Origin: Candidatus Hydrogenedentota bacterium
GTDB taxonomy: Bacteria > Hydrogenedentota > Hydrogenedentia > Hydrogenedentales > JAEUWI01
Assembly: GCA_016791475.1 (NCBI GenBank)
Contig: JAEUWI010000003.1
Location: 124,001-188,000, forward strand
Length of the DNA stretch: 64,000 nucleotides
Direction: 5' to 3'
In this document: positions 31,712 to 40,924 of the stretch, in pieces
How positions within the stretch are numbered: the stretch's first letter is position 1
Layout: each line of letters begins with the position of its first letter
Notes under the pieces: generated by a model
What the model was told of the DNA's origin: nothing
The model's database searches: none
What the model saw: the letters and a program-made list of their open reading frames with translations, nothing else
Translations under genes and position numbers: made by a program

Positions 31712-32716
31712 TCAGTCCTTGAGGTCTTCCGGCTTCAGCCCTTTGGTGTGCTTGCCAAAGCCGAAGGGCGTCGGGTTATATTCGCCGACGATATCCACCT
31801 TGCTCCGGGCCGGTATCTGGTCTTCCAGGCCCACGCCCCAGTACGCGGCGTTCACCAGCAGGCGGCGGAGCCCCTCGCTCAGCAGATCCCGCGACGCGCC
31901 CATGGTGGTGGTGAAGATGCGGGAAGGCTTGCCGCTTTCGCCCGTGTAGGTTTTGATCCAGGCGATGGGCTGAACCGCCGTCTTTTCCGTGCTCGGCGGG
32001 TCCGTCGGGTTCATACCGGTCAACACAATCCCGTTGACCAAAGGCTGGCTATCGCCCGTGAGGTTGTTAATACCGTATACGTCCGTGTCGCCCCAAATGT
32101 CCTCGCAACCCCGCACGATGGGGTGCCCCTTCATTTCCGGCACGATGGCGCCACGGGTGCTTTCATGACCGTGGTGTCCATAGTGGGTAACCCAGGTCTC
32201 ACCGAGCACCTGCCGCCCATAGCCGCCCTTGAAGGATTCGTCTTCATTGTTCCACGTATATTTGGCGTAAGGGCTGGCGGTATTCACGATGTAGTTGAAG
32301 GGATGGGTGGCCGTGCGCAGGGCGATGATGGGCCTCCCGGAATTCGTGTAATCGATAATCCGCTTCATATCGGCATCGGGCAGCTCCCGAAAGCGCGTGA
32401 ACAGCACCATCAGATCCGCCGATTCGAGCGCCTCCAGACCGGGGATATTGTCCAGCGTTGTGGGGTCGATCTCGCCGGTATCCTTGTTGATGGAGAAGAG
32501 CACCGTGCAGGTAAAACCGTGGTGCGTGGCGAGAATCTTCGCCAGTTGGGGCATCCCTTCCTCGGAACGGTACTCCTCGTCACCCGTAATGAAGACGATG
32601 TGCTTGCCCTTGCCTGGGCCTTCCTGGTCCGCATAGGTCACGCCGGCCGCATGCGCGGCGGAAGCGCAGACGACAATGGCCAGGGCCAGCATCGCCCCTC
32701 GAATCACTTTCGACAT
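31712..32716 (-). CDS. ThuA-like secreted protein
   Basis: A 334-residue exported protein. A signal peptide (MSKVIRGAMLALAIVVCASA, cleavage near AHA) precedes a ThuA/glutamine-amidotransferase-like fold. Family-like segments are IVFITGDEEYRSEEGMPQLAK, DLMVLFTRFRELPDADM, GRPIIALRTATHPF, GHHGHEST and PIAWIKTYTGESGKPSRIF. These proteins are abundant in planctomycete-like bacteria beside sugar oxidoreductases and DUF1080 proteins, and their biochemical role is not settled. It stands alone here, convergent with the acyl-CoA dehydrogenase. Confidence 0.87.
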   Translation of the reverse strand: MSKVIRGAMLALAIVVCASAAHAAGVTYADQEGPGKGKHIVFITGDEEYRSEEGMPQLAKILATHHGFTCTVLFSINKDTGEIDPTTLDNIPGLEALESADLMVLFTRFRELPDADMKRIIDYTNSGRPIIALRTATHPFNYIVNTASPYAKYTWNNEDESFKGGYGRQVLGETWVTHYGHHGHESTRGAIVPEMKGHPIVRGCEDIWGDTDVYGINNLTGDSQPLVNGIVLTGMNPTDPPSTEKTAVQPIAWIKTYTGESGKPSRIFTTTMGASRDLLSEGLRRLLVNAAYWGVGLEDQIPARSKVDIVGEYNPTPFGFGKHTKGLKPEDLKD

Positions 32717-32899
32717 CCTTCTCTCCTTCGTTGATCGCTCAGCGTTGATGCCAATACCCGGCGGAGCCTGGCCGCCCGGTCAACGCTATACCATAGCACG
32801 GCCACGGCTCCGGGGCAATCGCCGGTATGCATCCCGGCGCGTAACGACAGGAACGCCGCACCGGCGCGGCCGCCGCAGCCAGACAAGGAGGAGCAACCG

Positions 32900-33334
32900 A
32901 TGATATCCATACAACGAATCCGAGAGCATGAATCCATTCGCCGATGTTATCCGATCATGGCGCAACTGAGACCCCATCTGGACGAGGCCACCTTCTGTGC
33001 GCGGGTGAAACGGCAGTTTGAGACCCAGTGCTACCATCTCGTCGCGCTGGAGTCCGAAGGGACGCTCGTCTCTCTGGCGGGCTATCGCTTCCTTGAAAAT
33101 CTGATCTACGGGCCCTACCTCTATGTGGACGACCTGATCACGGATACCGCGCGGCGCGGTCAGGGCTTCGGCGGGCAACTTTTTGACTGGCTGGTGGAAG
33201 AAGCCCGGCGGGAGGGCGTCCGCGCGCTGCACCTGGACAGCGGCGTGCAACGATTCGACGCACACCGGTTTTATCTTGGCAAGAGCATGGAGATCACGTC
33301 GCGCCACTTCGGACTTCAGTTGCAAGGAGGTTGA
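32900..33334 (+). CDS. GNAT family N-acetyltransferase
   Basis: A 144-residue GNAT enzyme that transfers an acetyl group from acetyl-CoA. The acetyl-CoA loop is RRGQGFGGQLFDWLVEEAR (about 85-103), preceded by the strand YLYVDDLITD and followed by ALHLDSGVQRFDAHRFYLG. The protein is single-domain and of normal length. AAGGAGGAG lies before the ATG. The substrate is unknown. It is a lone plus-strand gene between two minus-strand groups. Confidence 0.88.
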   Translation: MISIQRIREHESIRRCYPIMAQLRPHLDEATFCARVKRQFETQCYHLVALESEGTLVSLAGYRFLENLIYGPYLYVDDLITDTARRGQGFGGQLFDWLVEEARREGVRALHLDSGVQRFDAHRFYLGKSMEITSRHFGLQLQGG

Positions 33335-33356
33335 AGGGAGGGAAACGGGTGGCCGC

Positions 33357-33677
33357 TCAACGTTTTCGGGTTCGCTTGAGGCGGTTGTAGGCCTCGTTGA
33401 GCGCCCGCATCATGTCTTCATCGCCCCCGAGATCGGGGTGGTGAATCTTGGCCTTGCGCTTGTAAGCACGCTCGATTTCATCCCAGCTTGACGAAGGGGA
33501 AATACCGAGCATCCGATAGCACATGTCCAGATCGCCACCGGCGTTCTGTGGGACTTCATCGTCGAACCGCTCGCCCCGCAGTTCGCGGAGGCCCCGGACG
33601 ATGATGGGAAGGAGCCCCGTCGCGCTGAGTACCACGATGATGATTACAATTCCGAGAATTTCTTGCAGGCTGGGCAT
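33357..33677 (-). CDS. Membrane-anchored J-domain protein
   Basis: A 106-residue protein with an N-terminal membrane helix (IVIIIVVLSATGLLPIIV, about 10-27) and a C-terminal J domain (about 50-104). The HPD motif that stimulates DnaK is in KIHHPDLGGDED. The layout is like small membrane DnaJ-like proteins. It is the last gene after lepB and the rhomboid gene, so it may help membrane protein quality control; that link is inferred. Confidence 0.87.
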   Translation of the reverse strand: MPSLQEILGIVIIIVVLSATGLLPIIVRGLRELRGERFDDEVPQNAGGDLDMCYRMLGISPSSSWDEIERAYKRKAKIHHPDLGGDEDMMRALNEAYNRLKRTRKR

Positions 33678-33701
33678 GGGGCTGACAGTTCCGGCGCGGT
33701 C

Positions 33702-34469
33702 TTAACGACGTTTGCGATCATCGAATTTGAAGATGTTGTCGACGGCTTCCCCAACCTTGTCGTTGGGCGATTTCTTCCCTTTGACTTCTTTGCGCCGCCG
33801 TTCGCGCCGGAAGCTGATGAACATCGGGAGGAGTTTCATATAAAGAAAGCCCACGCCCATGCCGCCGAAGTGGGTCACCCAGGATACCGAGGTGCCGTCG
33901 AGACTGGAAATCAAATTGAGCAGGAAGGCGATGAGCACGAGGGCCCGGGCGTTGATGGGCCAGGGGAAGTAGAGAAAGTAGAACTCGCGGTCGGGCTCCA
34001 CCATGGCAAAGGCGACCAGAACCCCCATGGCCGCGCCGCTCGCGCCGACTACATTGGTGACTTCGCCTTGCAGAAAATAGGGGAGGAGCGTGGCCAGCAC
34101 GCCACCGGCGCCGCAGGTCAGATAAAATCGAAAAAATGCGCGGGTGCCCAATACCCGTTCAACTTCCGGGCCGAACCAGTACAGGGAAAGCATGTTGCCC
34201 ACGAGGTGCATCAAGCCGCCGTGGAGAAACTGATAGGTGAGCGGGGTCCAGACGAATCCCGAGAGAAAGCGCTGCTGCTGGAAGCCAAACCAGGTGCTCA
34301 AAGCGCCCCCATAGAAGCCCGGTCGCTGGTTCAGCCACACCATCAGCGGATCCGAGAGAAGCTGCAGAGCGAATACGACGATGTTGACCAGAATCAGCCG
34401 TTGAACGGCCCAGGTAATTCGGGAACTGCCAAAGGCGTTGGATTCCATTGTGTACGAATATCGGCTCAT
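33702..34469 (-). CDS. Rhomboid family intramembrane serine protease
   Basis: A 255-residue six-helix membrane protease. The catalytic serine lies in VVGASGAAMG and the catalytic histidine in SWVTHFGGMGVGF. QFLHGGLMHLVGNMLSLYWFG carries the conserved HxxxN loop. The cytoplasmic tail is basic. The ATG at 34469 was preferred over a GTG at 34541, because the extra residues look non-homologous. Rhomboids release membrane-anchored factors by cutting inside the membrane. It lies between lepB and the J-domain gene. Confidence 0.92.
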   Translation of the reverse strand: MSRYSYTMESNAFGSSRITWAVQRLILVNIVVFALQLLSDPLMVWLNQRPGFYGGALSTWFGFQQQRFLSGFVWTPLTYQFLHGGLMHLVGNMLSLYWFGPEVERVLGTRAFFRFYLTCGAGGVLATLLPYFLQGEVTNVVGASGAAMGVLVAFAMVEPDREFYFLYFPWPINARALVLIAFLLNLISSLDGTSVSWVTHFGGMGVGFLYMKLLPMFISFRRERRRKEVKGKKSPNDKVGEAVDNIFKFDDRKRR

Positions 34470-34635
34470 CGGCGCTCTATACGGGCCTTTCGGGACCGCG
34501 CCCGCGGTTAGAGGACGCAAACGATTAGACTCAGGTTTCACTCGGGCGCGGGCGGGGCCTGGGATGCCTCTCTCCGCCTCCTGCCGTGCTTATTGTACCC
34601 GATTCCCCTGCCTCAGTACCAAGACGGGCTTCGCG

Positions 34636-35193
34636 TCATTCCCCAAGGCGATTCGTCAGGGGATAGGACGAAACCTTCCCCCAGCGCTCGTAGGGAAAGT
34701 AGATGAAAATCGCCCGCCCGACGATGAGCGAAACCGGGAAACACTCGCCCTCGTCGTGGCTGTCCATACTGTTGTTCCTATTGTCGCCGAGAATAAAGAC
34801 ATGGTCTTCCGGCACGGAAACCGGCGGCATTACTTGATAAAGCGGCGGCTCCAGGAGATAGGGCTCCGATGCATACTCGCCGTTGATCTGGAGTGCGCCC
34901 AGTTGCACGCTGATCGCATCGCCGCCCACGCCGACAATTCGCTTGACGAGGTAAGCGCCCGGTTCGGCGGGATCGCGAAGCACCACGATGTCACCACGAC
35001 CATAGGAAGACTCCGCAATGGTGACAAGCTGGTCCACCGGTTGCAACGTGGGTTCCATGGATCCCGAGGGCACCCGGAAGAAGCGCACGTGTCGATAGCC
35101 GAAGAAATACACGCATAGCAGGAGGAAAATGACAACAAACACATTCCCCACGCGCTTGCTCGACAACAGGAGTCGAAGCTGTCCCAGGTTCAA
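34636..35193 (-). CDS. lepB: Signal peptidase I
   Basis: A 185-residue type I signal peptidase that removes signal peptides from exported proteins. One N-terminal membrane helix (about 17-33) precedes the catalytic serine in RVPSGSMEPTLQ. The catalytic lysine is in YLVKRIVGVGGD, and the conserved box E reads ILGDNRNNSMDSHDEG. It is shorter than the E. coli enzyme but has the normal Gram-positive-like length. It is followed by the rhomboid gene on the same strand. Confidence 0.95.
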   Translation of the reverse strand: MNLGQLRLLLSSKRVGNVFVVIFLLLCVYFFGYRHVRFFRVPSGSMEPTLQPVDQLVTIAESSYGRGDIVVLRDPAEPGAYLVKRIVGVGGDAISVQLGALQINGEYASEPYLLEPPLYQVMPPVSVPEDHVFILGDNRNNSMDSHDEGECFPVSLIVGRAIFIYFPYERWGKVSSYPLTNRLGE

Positions 35194-35230
35194 ACAGGAC
35201 CTCCAATCATCGGTCTACACGCCACAATCT

Positions 35231-36241
35231 TCAGTTCTCGCCGCTCACACTGTCCAGGAGCCGCGTGGCGACTTCATTGCCCGGTATGACGGCCAGCGCC
35301 TCCTCGAAACAGCGCCTGGCCTCCTTGTTGTTCTCCAGATTGCGCCAGGCCCGTCCCTCGTTGAGCCAGGTGAAAAAGGTATGCACCGTGGTCTTGGCCT
35401 GCGCGCGTGCGGCCTGCCAAGCCTTGATTGATTCCTTCCAGTCGGGCTCCAGTTCGAAATTCTCCGCCGCGATGAAGTTGACGGCGTAGTCCTCCAGAAT
35501 CTCATAATCCGTCGGCGCGAGCTTGGTGGCCTTCTTTGAAAGTTTCATGGCCTCTTTGTAGATTTTGGGCGCGTCCCATCCCCGGATCTCTTCCGTCTGG
35601 GGGCGGTAGATCAGATAGTTCTGGGCCATGTTGTAGCAATAGTCCGCGTTCTTTGGATCGAGTTCGAGGGCCTTGTCCATATTTTGAAACCCGAGTTCGT
35701 ATAACCCGGAATGAAAATAGTGCATGCCCAGATTGTTGTAGGGATCGCTGTATTTTGAATCCAGCGATACCGCCTTGAGCCATTCCTGTACCCCCTCCAT
35801 GTGCTTGCCGAACCCGTCGTAGTAGACCGTTCCGCGGAAGTTGTGCACCGAAGCGCTGTGATCAAAGGCCTTCAAGCCCAGCTCCCCAAGGGCGGTCAGC
35901 TTCGCCAGGCAAACGTTTATCTCGGCGAATTTCGCCTGGATCTCCGCCTCGCTCATTTCCGGCGTCATCTGGCCGTGAAGGGCCGTAATTTGCTTGAACT
36001 CCGCATTGCCCATGGACCACAACTGGTCCAGGAAAGCGTTTTCGTCGCCGGTAAGGGCCTCCAGCGGCGCGAGGTAGGCCGGGTCCACTTGCGGCAAGGC
36101 CGATTCCGCGGGGGGGGCGGCCGGCGGGGCGGCGGGGGCGGATTCCTGCGCCGATGCGCCGAGGGTGAGAGCGCTTAAACTTACCGCAAGGAGCAGTTTC
36201 GATAGCCGGAGAGGGAAAGAAACGTTGATGAACATGTACAA
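35231..36241 (-). CDS. Exported TPR protein
   Basis: A 336-residue protein with a signal peptide (RLSKLLLAVSLSALTLGASAQ) and an Ala/Pro-rich linker (about 33-48). TPR repeats lie between about 130 and 330 (DPYNNLGMHYFHSGLYELGF, NADYCYNMAQNYLIY, GRAWRNLENNKEARRCFEEA). TPRs mediate protein contacts; no enzyme motif is seen. The first ATG (36241) and a second one two codons on are both possible starts. It precedes lepB by 37 bp on the same strand. Confidence 0.82.
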   Translation of the reverse strand: MYMFINVSFPLRLSKLLLAVSLSALTLGASAQESAPAAPPAAPPAESALPQVDPAYLAPLEALTGDENAFLDQLWSMGNAEFKQITALHGQMTPEMSEAEIQAKFAEINVCLAKLTALGELGLKAFDHSASVHNFRGTVYYDGFGKHMEGVQEWLKAVSLDSKYSDPYNNLGMHYFHSGLYELGFQNMDKALELDPKNADYCYNMAQNYLIYRPQTEEIRGWDAPKIYKEAMKLSKKATKLAPTDYEILEDYAVNFIAAENFELEPDWKESIKAWQAARAQAKTTVHTFFTWLNEGRAWRNLENNKEARRCFEEALAVIPGNEVATRLLDSVSGEN

Positions 36242-36415
36242 TCCTTACGGTAAAGGGAAACAGGCGCGACGGGCCGCTTGCCCAGCCCAAACGCCCGCGT
36301 TAACCCACAACGGTCCTCGCATACTCGAACGGCGGGTTAAGTATTTCATTCAAGACGGTCCCGACTCAAGGTCACCCGGCGCTAAACTTTCGATGTCGGG
36401 ATTGGACTCGGCCCC

Positions 36416-37642
36416 TTAGCGGGCCGCCGCCACATGGATCGCGTCTCCGGACTCTACGACCACCACACCCGACGGGGTCACCCGGAAAAGTCGGGCGTCC
36501 CGTTCAAGGTCGTAACCAATCTCGGCGAACGCGGGAATCCGCACATCCTTTTCCACAATCACGCGGCGCAGGCGGGCGTGGCGGCCCACATCGACCCCGC
36601 GAAAAAGTACCGATTCCTCCACCTGCGAATAGCTGTTGACCCGCACTTCGGGGGACAACACCGAACGGATCACCTGGCCCCCGCTGATAATGCAACCGGG
36701 GCTGACGATGGAGTCCATGGCCACGCCGAAACGCTCGTCGCGATTGGCGAAAACAAACTTGGCCGGCGGATAGGAGGGGAGCTTGATCTGCATCGGCCAA
36801 CTCTTGTCATAGAGGTTGAACTGGGGGTCCACGCGGGCCAGATCCATATTGGCTTCCCAGTAGCTGTCGATCGTCCCCACATCCCGCCAGTATTTGGCTT
36901 CCTTCTTGTTCTCGTCTTCGAAGGGATAGGCGTAGACCAGCGCTTTGTCTATCAGACCGGGGATGATATCCTTGCCAAAATCGTGGGAACTGTTCATTTC
37001 CGCGTCTTCGATCAGGGCGTTGCGGAGCACTTCAAGATTGAACACATAGACTCCCATGGAAACCATGGCGGAATCGGGGTGGTGCGGGTCGGGGCGCGGT
37101 TCGGCGGGCTTTTCCTCAAATCCGACGATCCGGTGGTCCGCGTCCGCCGCCACGACGCCGAAGCGGTGGGCCTCGTGGATGGGCACCTGGATCGTCGCCA
37201 CCGTCGCCGCCGCCTCGGCCTGCCGGTGAAACTGGACCATTTTTTCGTAGTTCATCTTGTAGATGTGATCGCCGGAGAGCACCAGGATCTCTTCGGGGGC
37301 CTCCCGGTCGATGGAGTAAAGGTTGTGGTACAGGGCGTCGGCCGTGCCCCGATACCAACTGTCGTTCACCCGCATCTGGGGCGGTATTATCTCAATGAAC
37401 TCGCCCAGTTCAGGCCGTGTCATGTCCCAACTGTAGCGGATGTGGCGCGAGAGCGACTGAGACTTGTACTGCGTGAGAATATGGATACGCCGGCAGAACG
37501 AGTTGATACAGTTCGCAAGGGTGAAATCGATGATCCGGTAGGTTCCGCCGAAAGGCACCGCGGGCTTGGCCCGATGGCGGGTAAGGGGGTAAAGGCGTTC
37601 CCCGGCCCCCCCGGCTAATATTACAGTGAGTACGCGATTCAC
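36416..37642 (-). CDS. glgC: Glucose-1-phosphate adenylyltransferase
   Basis: A 408-residue enzyme making ADP-glucose for glycogen. The nucleotide loop is VILAGGAGERLYPLTRHRAKP (8-28). Other family blocks are GTADALYHNL, ILVLSGDHIYKMNYEKM, GFEEKPAEP, SMGVYVFN, and YWRDVGTIDSYWEANMDL for glucose-1-phosphate binding. The C-terminal left-handed beta-helix (about 300-400) includes SPGCIISGGQV. It complements the GH57 enzyme at 1421, so the organism probably stores glycogen. A Crp/Fnr gene lies upstream with a 75-bp gap. Confidence 0.96.
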   Translation of the reverse strand: MNRVLTVILAGGAGERLYPLTRHRAKPAVPFGGTYRIIDFTLANCINSFCRRIHILTQYKSQSLSRHIRYSWDMTRPELGEFIEIIPPQMRVNDSWYRGTADALYHNLYSIDREAPEEILVLSGDHIYKMNYEKMVQFHRQAEAAATVATIQVPIHEAHRFGVVAADADHRIVGFEEKPAEPRPDPHHPDSAMVSMGVYVFNLEVLRNALIEDAEMNSSHDFGKDIIPGLIDKALVYAYPFEDENKKEAKYWRDVGTIDSYWEANMDLARVDPQFNLYDKSWPMQIKLPSYPPAKFVFANRDERFGVAMDSIVSPGCIISGGQVIRSVLSPEVRVNSYSQVEESVLFRGVDVGRHARLRRVIVEKDVRIPAFAEIGYDLERDARLFRVTPSGVVVVESGDAIHVAAAR

Positions 37643-37717
37643 GATTACTCCTTACTGGGCCGTCCCGCCGACCCGTGTGGGCGAGACGCCGTCAACTTTC
37701 ATGTGGCTGTGCGCGGC

Positions 37718-38401
37718 CTAGTACTGCTGGGCCGCCTTGCGGAGGGCTTCCAGGTCCAGCAGCGTAACCCGGCGATTTCCTGTTTCAACCACCCCGGCCT
37801 CGCGAAGACTGTGCAATACCGCGGTGGTGGTTTCGCGGGTCGAACCCGCCAGATTGGCCACCTCCTGATGGGTTACGCGGATGGTTCGCCCGACCGGGCG
37901 CTCCAGTTGATAAAGCCGCAGAAGGCCCGCGGCGATTCGACCGCGCACCGGCCGAAATACCGCCTCGGCATAGAGGTGGTCCATTTCGCGGGCGCGACGG
38001 GAGACCCGCTCCAGCACCGCGCGCGCAAATTCCAGATCGCTGTCGAGTACGGAGCGGAAGGCCTCCGCCGACATGAAGCGCAAACGGGTTGCCTCCATGG
38101 ACTCGGCGTGGTCGCAGCGCTGTTCCCATCCCGACATGCAATCCTCTCCAAACATATCCCCCGTACTGTGGTGGCGCAGCGAAAGAACGCGTCCATCGGG
38201 CGAAACCCGAGACAGTTTTACCCGGCCGACCTCAATCCAGTAAACGGAATCGCAGGGGTCTTCGGGAAAATAGATGCTCTCTCGCACACCGCATTCCCGA
38301 AACTGCGTCAATCCATCCAGTCGAGCCCACAATTCCGGACTGAAACTGGATAACAGCGCGACATTCTCCGGACCGCCGGTGAAACTTCGAGATGTACCCA
38401 T
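37718..38401 (-). CDS. Crp/Fnr family transcription regulator
   Basis: A 227-residue regulator. The cyclic-nucleotide-binding-like beta roll spans about 15-130 (GDMFGEDCMSGWEQRCDHAES), a dimer helix about 125-150 and the winged helix-turn-helix about 160-225 (TIRVTHQEVANLAGSTRETTTAVLHSL). It has no Cys set typical of the Fnr iron-sulfur cluster, so cAMP-like or another ligand binding is more likely. The start at 38401 has a GGAGG-like site upstream. It lies directly upstream of glgC, which makes glycogen control a plausible role. Confidence 0.92.
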   Translation of the reverse strand: MGTSRSFTGGPENVALLSSFSPELWARLDGLTQFRECGVRESIYFPEDPCDSVYWIEVGRVKLSRVSPDGRVLSLRHHSTGDMFGEDCMSGWEQRCDHAESMEATRLRFMSAEAFRSVLDSDLEFARAVLERVSRRAREMDHLYAEAVFRPVRGRIAAGLLRLYQLERPVGRTIRVTHQEVANLAGSTRETTTAVLHSLREAGVVETGNRRVTLLDLEALRKAAQQY

Positions 38402-38594
38402 AATTCCGTCCAGCCCTCCTCGCTGCGTCCCCCTCGCGCATCGGGAGTACCGGAGACACAACTCGAATAACTGTAGCACGAATACCATGAAAAGTCACGG
38501 CAATTTGCAACCAATCAACCCGCACTCCCCGAAAATGAAACCCCGATTTCCACCGAATCCTGGTCCGCGGCGTCGCGTCGGGCCGCAGGCCGCG

Positions 38595-38762
38595 TTAGAA
38601 ACCCAGTTTCGAAGCGAAGCTCCGGATTGCGGGCGCGTTGGCATAATAGAACGTGGCGCTGAAACGTAGAAAATAAAACACCGCCGTCCCCGCGATCCAC
38701 AGCAGCAGCAGCCGGTCGACGAGGGCGCCGCGTTCGTTGGTATCAGGGCGCTGACACATCAT
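38595..38762 (-). CDS. Small membrane protein after DUF2304
   Basis: A 55-residue frame that begins inside the end of the DUF2304 gene (overlap of about 20 bp, ATGATG at 38762/38759). It contains one clear hydrophobic segment (LLLLWIAGTAVFYFLRFSA). Coupled position in a glycosyltransferase unit supports it being real. No family recognised; small partner of the polysaccharide cluster is a guess. Confidence 0.48.
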   Translation of the reverse strand: MMCQRPDTNERGALVDRLLLLWIAGTAVFYFLRFSATFYYANAPAIRSFASKLGF

Positions 38763-39135
38763 CCCGCTCCAGGGCTTCGATACGGCGCGCAAGCAGGGCA
38801 ACTTCCTGGGCCAGAATGCGGTTTCGCTCCGAGAGCTTGGAAATGACCACGGTGAAGGCGAGGACGAGAAAGAGGAGAAAGAGAAATGACCCTACATAGA
38901 AGACCGTGAGATACTGAAATCCGAAGACGGATGACATCCATGTGATTACGCCGGGAAAGAGGCCCACGCCCAGACCGCAGGCCGCCGCCGCAAGCCACAG
39001 GAGGGCATAGCGCTCCTTGAGGTGCGCCCGGCGCACCAGTTCCAGCACCAGCACCATGAAACTCAGGCTCACGAGGAGCAGGCCCACGCGATGAGACCAA
39101 TAGAAGCCGACAAAGGGCAGCGCTGGATCGGTCAT
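38743..39135 (-). CDS. DUF2304 membrane protein
   Basis: A 130-residue protein with three hydrophobic segments (about 15-33, 43-66 and 70-97) and a C-terminal coiled coil (RNRILAQEVALLARRIEALE). This is the DUF2304 layout, which is commonly coupled to a DPM1-like GT2. Here its ATG overlaps the stop of such a GT2 by 4 bp. A role in polyprenyl-phosphate sugar handling is inferred from that pairing. Confidence 0.86.
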   Translation of the reverse strand: MTDPALPFVGFYWSHRVGLLLVSLSFMVLVLELVRRAHLKERYALLWLAAAACGLGVGLFPGVITWMSSVFGFQYLTVFYVGSFLFLLFLVLAFTVVISKLSERNRILAQEVALLARRIEALERDDVSAP

Positions 39136-39854
39136 TCCGCAGCCCTCCGCGCGGGGGCGTAATGGCGAAACTGATCGATGAGAATGGCGAGCCCAACTTT
39201 GACCATGTAATAGACCGCCCCATGGGCGCGGATCGAGGTCACGCCACCCTGACGGGGATGCATCGTTACCGGAATCTCGACGACACGAAGACCGTGCTTG
39301 TGCAATATCACCAGAACCTCCGGCTCGGGATAGTCTTCGGGATAAGCTTCCGCGACTACCGCTATCGCGGCGCGATTCATCGCACGGAATCCGCTCGTGG
39401 TGTCCGTAATACCCCCGCCGATGAATAGATTGATCCACCGCGACAGCAGCGACTTGCCAATCCGGCGACTCAGGCTCGGGGTATAGTCGCTGTCGGCCAC
39501 ATAGCGCGAGCCGATGACCACGTCCGCAGCACCGTCCTCAATGCGGGAAAGCAGCCGGACGATCTCCTCGGCGGGATGCTGGCCATCCGCGTCGCACTGC
39601 ACCGCGATGTCATAGCCGTTGCGCAGAGCGTACTTGTAACCGGTCTGCATGGCGCCGCCGATCCCGAGGTTGAAGGGGAGGGAAAGCAAGGTGGCCTGTC
39701 CCGATTCGCGTACGAGCGCACCGGTCTGGTCCCGGGATCCGTCATCCACCACGACAACGTCGCAATCCGGCGCGGCGGCGCGGATCTGGCCGAGCACGCC
39801 GATGATGGTGGCCTCTTCGTTGTAGGCGGGAATGATTACGAGTACGCGCGCCAT
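39132..39854 (-). CDS. Family 2 glycosyltransferase, DPM1-like
   Basis: A 240-residue GT2 enzyme. It opens VLVIIPAYNEEATIIGVL, has VVVVDDGSRD, the DXD-type CDADGQHP and GSRYV as family markers, and a C-terminal region LRVVEIPVTMHPRQGGVTSI. This matches polyprenol-phosphate mannosyl- or glucosyltransferases. Its ATG directly follows the TAA of the upstream GT2, and its stop overlaps DUF2304. Confidence 0.92.
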   Translation of the reverse strand: MARVLVIIPAYNEEATIIGVLGQIRAAAPDCDVVVVDDGSRDQTGALVRESGQATLLSLPFNLGIGGAMQTGYKYALRNGYDIAVQCDADGQHPAEEIVRLLSRIEDGAADVVIGSRYVADSDYTPSLSRRIGKSLLSRWINLFIGGGITDTTSGFRAMNRAAIAVVAEAYPEDYPEPEVLVILHKHGLRVVEIPVTMHPRQGGVTSIRAHGAVYYMVKVGLAILIDQFRHYAPARRAAE

Positions 39855-40850
39855 TTAGACCTTGTTCTTGGTTCGGGATGTGAAAGCCGATAACCCATGC
39901 ACCAGGCCCACCGCGCGGGCACTATCGCGCAGGCAGGCGATCAGGAGAAAGTATAACAGGTCGTCCACGGGCAGATCGTGCCGCAGGCGTAGCACCATGG
40001 GCAGATGCAGCGAGGCATAAAAAAGCACCAGCGCCAGACTGAGGATTGACGCGAGGAGGCCGTACCCCGTCTGGACGCCCGCCACGGCGATCAGGAGCAG
40101 GAGGAAGGGGAGCCCCAGGCCCAGCGGCGGCGCGAGGAGATCGGGCCACCCGGCATATTGATCGCCGCCCGCGCGGCGGGGATGGTCCCGGTAGAGTTTG
40201 ACCCGCCAGTAGCCGTGTCGGCTCTGGGTGCGCAGATAACCGAATAGATGCTCGGGGTGGTAATGGGCCACCTCGGCCCTGGGGTTGAAGACCATGCGGC
40301 CACCGAGGTCGTGAAGGCGATACGCCAAGTCATTGTCTTCGCCCGAGGCCTGGCGATACGACTCATCAAAGCCCCCGACGGCCTCAAAAGCATCGCGACG
40401 ATAGGCCACGTTGAAGGAACCGAGAAAATCCACCTCGCCTTTGAACTGGCGATGCCGCGCGGCAATCTCCGCCTGGACGACACGGGCGAGGCGCGACGTG
40501 GGATTAGCGATGGCATAGGTCCCGCCAACCGCCACGACGCCCTCCTCAAAGCCATCGATCAATTGACGGAGCCAGTCGGCCTGGGGGATGCAGTCCGCAT
40601 CGGTGTACACCAGGATTTCGCCCGTGGCCAAACGCGCGCCGGTGTTTCGCGCCGATGCCGGCCCGCCATTGGACTGGCGGTGGTACCGCACACGGTCAAA
40701 GTGCCGCGCGACAGCGCCGGTACTGTCGGTCGAACCATCATCGACGACAATAACTTCAAAATCAGGATAGTCCTGCGCGAGACAAGCCGTCAGGCATTCG
40801 GCTAAAGTCCTTTGGGCGTTGTAGGCCGGTATGATGATGCTGGCGCGCAA
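39855..40850 (-). CDS. Family 2 glycosyltransferase with C-terminal membrane segments
   Basis: A 331-residue GT2 enzyme. The catalytic part (1-230) has IIIPAYNAQRTLAECL, VVDDGSTDST, YTDADCIPQADW and GEDNDLAYRLHDLGGRM. Three hydrophobic segments follow (about 245-300). It resembles sugar transferases for exopolysaccharide or glycolipid assembly. The start is TTG at 40850, the only plausible in-frame start seen; the ribosome site is weak. It is first in a three-gene GT2/GT2/DUF2304 run. Confidence 0.87.
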   Translation of the reverse strand: MRASIIIPAYNAQRTLAECLTACLAQDYPDFEVIVVDDGSTDSTGAVARHFDRVRYHRQSNGGPASARNTGARLATGEILVYTDADCIPQADWLRQLIDGFEEGVVAVGGTYAIANPTSRLARVVQAEIAARHRQFKGEVDFLGSFNVAYRRDAFEAVGGFDESYRQASGEDNDLAYRLHDLGGRMVFNPRAEVAHYHPEHLFGYLRTQSRHGYWRVKLYRDHPRRAGGDQYAGWPDLLAPPLGLGLPFLLLLIAVAGVQTGYGLLASILSLALVLFYASLHLPMVLRLRHDLPVDDLLYFLLIACLRDSARAVGLVHGLSAFTSRTKNKV

Positions 40851-40924
40851 AACTGTCTCATTTCCCTCTCGATTGGCATGTACTCAAGGAATATCGCACA
40901 AACAGAAAACCATGGGTGGCGCCC

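Noticed and set aside
38401-38488. Longer start for the Crp/Fnr gene
   Set aside because: The upstream codons are hydrophobic and unlike the family. The ATG at 38401 has a better ribosome site.
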